A DNA stretch of 35,691 nucleotides from positions 1 through 35,691 of the forward strand of contig JAZQUR010000102.1 in NCBI GenBank assembly GCA_045631425.1, written 5' to 3'. Numbering within the stretch: the stretch's first letter is position 1; each line of letters begins with the position of its first letter. The notes below the pieces were generated by a model. The model had not been told where the DNA came from. It saw only the letters and a program-made list of their open reading frames with translations, and searched no databases. The DNA is from Treponema_I sp045631425. Its GTDB lineage: Bacteria; Spirochaetota; Spirochaetia; Treponematales; Treponemataceae. Positions 33,512-35,691 of the stretch are shown here, in pieces. The translations under genes were made by a program, and so were the position numbers.

Positions 33512-34570
33512 ATGAAAAATAAAAGTCTAATTCAGAATGAAACAGTTTTTTTGAATGAAATAACTGAACTTGTTCAAAAAGCAAGAGATACAGCAAACTC
33601 TGCGGTAAGTTCAATTATTGTTGTGACTTATTGGAATATTGGGAAAAGAATTGTAGATCAAGAACAAGCAGGAAATGATAGAGCAGAATATGGAAAACAA
33701 GTTATAGAAGTTCTTGCAAACAATTTAACTAGAAAATTTGGTACATCTTACAACAAAAGAAACTTACAATATTTTAGAAAATTTTATTTGTCATTTAAAG
33801 ATTTTGAAATTGTGAACACATGTGTTCACAATCTGAATTGGTCTCATTTTAGAAGACTTCTTTCTGTTGCAAGTGAAGTTGCACGTTTATGGTATTTAAA
33901 AGAAGCAAATAATCAAATGTGGTCTGTAAGAACTTTAGATAGAAATATTTCTACTCAATATTATGAAAGACTTTTGATATCTCCTAAAAAAGAAAAAGTC
34001 ATAGAAGAAATGAAAAGTAAAACCTCTGAATACAAAGATTCACAGTTTGAATTAATAAAAAGTCCTGTTATTGCAGAATTTTTAGGTTTTAAGGCGAATG
34101 ATTATACCGAGACAGAATTGGAAAGTGCAATTCTTACTCATATCCGAGATTTTTTAATGGAAATGGGAAAAGGTTTTGCCTTTGTTGCACGTCAACAACA
34201 TATCGTTACAGAAACAGATGATTATTTTATAGACTTAGTTTTTTATAATATTGAATTGAAGTGTTATGTTTTGATTGATTTAAAAATCGGAAAAATTACA
34301 CATCAAGATGTAGGGCAAATGGATATGTATATCCGAATGTATGACGATTTAAAAAAGAAAAATGATGATAATCCAACAATCGGAATAGTGCTTTGTACAA
34401 AAACAGATGAAGATATTGCAAGATATTCTGTCCTTCACGACTCAAAACAAATTTTTATGGCAAAATATATGCCCTATATGCCTACAAAAGAAGAATTGAA
34501 ACTGGAGATCGAAAAAGAAAAAGCAAACTTTTATTTACAACATCCAGAATTTGCAGAAGAGGAAAACTAA
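33512..34570 (+). CDS. DUF1016 (YhcG-type) PD-(D/E)XK nuclease-domain protein
   Basis: The 352-aa protein has the N-terminal DUF1016_N helical region (TYWNIGKRIVDQEQ, AEYGKQVIEVLANNLT, NLNWSHFRRLLSV). A C-terminal nuclease fold carries D241 (DYFIDLVFYN) and D256-x-K258 (IDLKIGK), then VGQMDMYIRMYDD. This is a full-length family member. Its role is not well defined; it is recurrently encoded within type I restriction-modification operons, as here, and is presumed to be a DNA-acting accessory defence protein. SD AGGTGG precedes the ATG. hsdS starts immediately after its stop. Confidence 0.9.
   Translation: MKNKSLIQNETVFLNEITELVQKARDTANSAVSSIIVVTYWNIGKRIVDQEQAGNDRAEYGKQVIEVLANNLTRKFGTSYNKRNLQYFRKFYLSFKDFEIVNTCVHNLNWSHFRRLLSVASEVARLWYLKEANNQMWSVRTLDRNISTQYYERLLISPKKEKVIEEMKSKTSEYKDSQFELIKSPVIAEFLGFKANDYTETELESAILTHIRDFLMEMGKGFAFVARQQHIVTETDDYFIDLVFYNIELKCYVLIDLKIGKITHQDVGQMDMYIRMYDDLKKKNDDNPTIGIVLCTKTDEDIARYSVLHDSKQIFMAKYMPYMPTKEELKLEIEKEKANFYLQHPEFAEEEN
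33809..33832. repeat. 24-bp perfect palindrome inside the DUF1016 gene
   Basis: The half-site ATTGTGAACACA (33809-33820) is followed directly by its exact reverse complement (33821-33832). It encodes the VNTCVHN stretch, located just before the conserved WSH motif. A perfect 24-bp palindrome in coding sequence is unlikely by chance. Confidence 0.85.
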
Positions 34571-35691
34571 ATGAAAAAAGATTGGAAAACAGTAAGACTT
34601 GGGGATGTTGCAACATATATTAATGGATACGCTTTTAAACCTTCAGATTGGGGGCAACATGGACTTCCGATTATAAGAATTCAAAATCTAACGGGAAATG
34701 ATTACGAAACAAATTATTATAATGGGGATATTTCTGAAAAATATCATGTAAAAAATGGAGATGTTTTGATTTCTTGGTCTGCAAGTCTTGGAATATATGA
34801 ATGGAAAAAAAATAATGCCTTATTAAATCAACATATATTCAAGGTTGTTTTTGATAAAATAGATGTAGATAAATATTACTTTATGTTCACCGTTTCAAGT
34901 TTACTTTCTTCGATGGAAAAACATACTCATGGTTCTACAATGAGGCATATAACAAAGCCTGTTTTTGATAATATTCCATTCCCTCTTCCACCGCTTGAAA
35001 CACAAAAACAAATTGCGGCAGTTTTAGATAAATGTACTTCTCTTATCTCAAAATACAAAAAAATACTTGAAAAATACGACACTCTAATCAAATCCCGATT
35101 TATCGAGATGTTTGGGGATCCAATTCAGAATCCAAAGAGCTGGAAAAAAACTGAGCTTGGTAATTTGTGCAAAGATGTTCGATATGGTACAAGTAAACCT
35201 GCATCAGAAAATGGAAAATACACATATATTAGGATGAACAATATCACTTATGAAGGCGAACTAGATTTAACGAACATAAAATCAATTGATATTTCGGAAG
35301 ATGAATTACAAAAGTGTTCTGTTAGAAAAGGTGATATTCTTTTCAATCGAACAAATAGTATTGAACTTTGTGGAAAAACCTGTTTGTACAAATTGAATGA
35401 GACAATGGTTATTGCTGGTTACATAATAAGAGTTAGAGTAAATGAAAAACTTAATCCTCAGTATGTTTCTACATTCTTTAATACTAAATCTATAAAGAAA
35501 TTGCTTAGAGAAATGGCAAAAGGAGCTGTTAATCAAGCGAATATAAATGCACAGGAGATGCAGTCAATTCAAATACCTGTACCTCCAATATCACTACAAA
35601 ATGAATACGAAAGTTTCGTCCAACAAATCGACAAATCAAAATTTGCCATACAAAAGTCGTTGGAAAAAGCTGAAAGTTTGTATAAATCACT
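34571..35691 (+). CDS. hsdS: Type I restriction-modification specificity subunit HsdS (3' end beyond window)
   Basis: The frame is open from ATG 34571, directly after the DUF1016 stop, to the last base (373 codons seen). TRD1 (about residues 1-145) begins DWKTVRLGDVATYINGYAF and includes ISWSASLG. It ends with the helix IPFPLPPLETQKQIAAVLDK (about 138-157), then the spacer IKSRFIEMFGDP. TRD2 (about 190-345) begins WKKTELGNLCKDVRYGTSKP and has FNRTNSIELCGK. It ends in IPVPPISLQNEYESFV and a second helix reaching LYKS. Two TRDs predict a bipartite target. From usual HsdS endings only a few to some tens of residues are missing. Confidence 0.93.
   Translation, partial: MKKDWKTVRLGDVATYINGYAFKPSDWGQHGLPIIRIQNLTGNDYETNYYNGDISEKYHVKNGDVLISWSASLGIYEWKKNNALLNQHIFKVVFDKIDVDKYYFMFTVSSLLSSMEKHTHGSTMRHITKPVFDNIPFPLPPLETQKQIAAVLDKCTSLISKYKKILEKYDTLIKSRFIEMFGDPIQNPKSWKKTELGNLCKDVRYGTSKPASENGKYTYIRMNNITYEGELDLTNIKSIDISEDELQKCSVRKGDILFNRTNSIELCGKTCLYKLNETMVIAGYIIRVRVNEKLNPQYVSTFFNTKSIKKLLREMAKGAVNQANINAQEMQSIQIPVPPISLQNEYESFVQQIDKSKFAIQKSLEKAESLYKS

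Noticed and set aside
35306..35536. 76-codon minus-strand frame near the window end
   Set aside because: It lies opposite the open hsdS frame, which continues to the window end with clear TRD2 motifs.
34571..35691. hsdR in the window
   Set aside because: No helicase or HsdR endonuclease sequence is present; it may lie downstream of the cut hsdS.

Overview
This window looks like chromosome of a low-GC spirochete, most likely a treponeme. The order tmk (divergent), tamB, bamA, skp, mutS matches my recollection of the arrangement in Treponema pallidum and Borrelia. Other genes fit a motile diderm: a DUF2259-type secreted protein, a large TPR protein with an acidic cytoplasmic arm, a chemoreceptor, and C-terminally aromatic outer-membrane proteins. 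The species cannot be told from the sequence alone.

Layout. 1-1294 (minus): a one-TM hypothetical protein coupled to tmk. 1356-11493 (plus): outer-membrane biogenesis genes tamB, bamA and skp, then mutS, converging on comF. 12286-19170 (plus): a YfcE-like phosphoesterase, a chemoreceptor with no real periplasmic domain, a 1195-aa repeat/TM/TPR protein (possible flagellar collar protein) and a polyprenol/phytol-kinase-like enzyme. 19172-21638: a membrane protein of unknown family, the DUF2259 protein and a DJ-1/PfpI protein. 21734-25865: a signalling operon with a two-receiver regulator, a soluble hybrid histidine kinase with HPt, and a translationally coupled PHP phosphatase. 25920-29857: lipoprotein, second phosphoesterase, small outer-membrane barrel and B12-binding-type radical SAM protein. 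29879-30126: tRNA-Gln(CUG) and tRNA-Glu(CUC) with promoter and terminator. 30071 to the end: accessory DNA with repeats derived from the tRNA-Glu 3' end, an Rpn-family nuclease with a duplicated C-terminal tail, a 22-bp tandem repeat array, and a type I restriction-modification operon (hsdM, broken rhuM, DUF1016 nuclease, hsdS cut by the window end).

The strongest candidate for something undescribed is a structured leader found twice: directly before bamA (5809-5953) and directly before the DUF2259 gene (20119-20268). Both copies have four consecutive hairpins. Loops and linkers are conserved, while the stems differ by changes that keep pairing. The last stem ends against the Shine-Dalgarno (SD) sequence. 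In the second copy a hairpin loop is an 8-nt perfect complement of the SD region, and a 10-nt decoy copy of the SD lies upstream. This suggests a conserved cis-regulatory RNA for envelope proteins.

The second candidate is the Rpn locus. An in-frame internal ATG with its own SD would give a 60-aa C-terminal product, and a degenerate copy of that segment, starting at the same Met, lies directly downstream. This resembles the intragenic antitoxin arrangement known for E. coli Rpn proteins.
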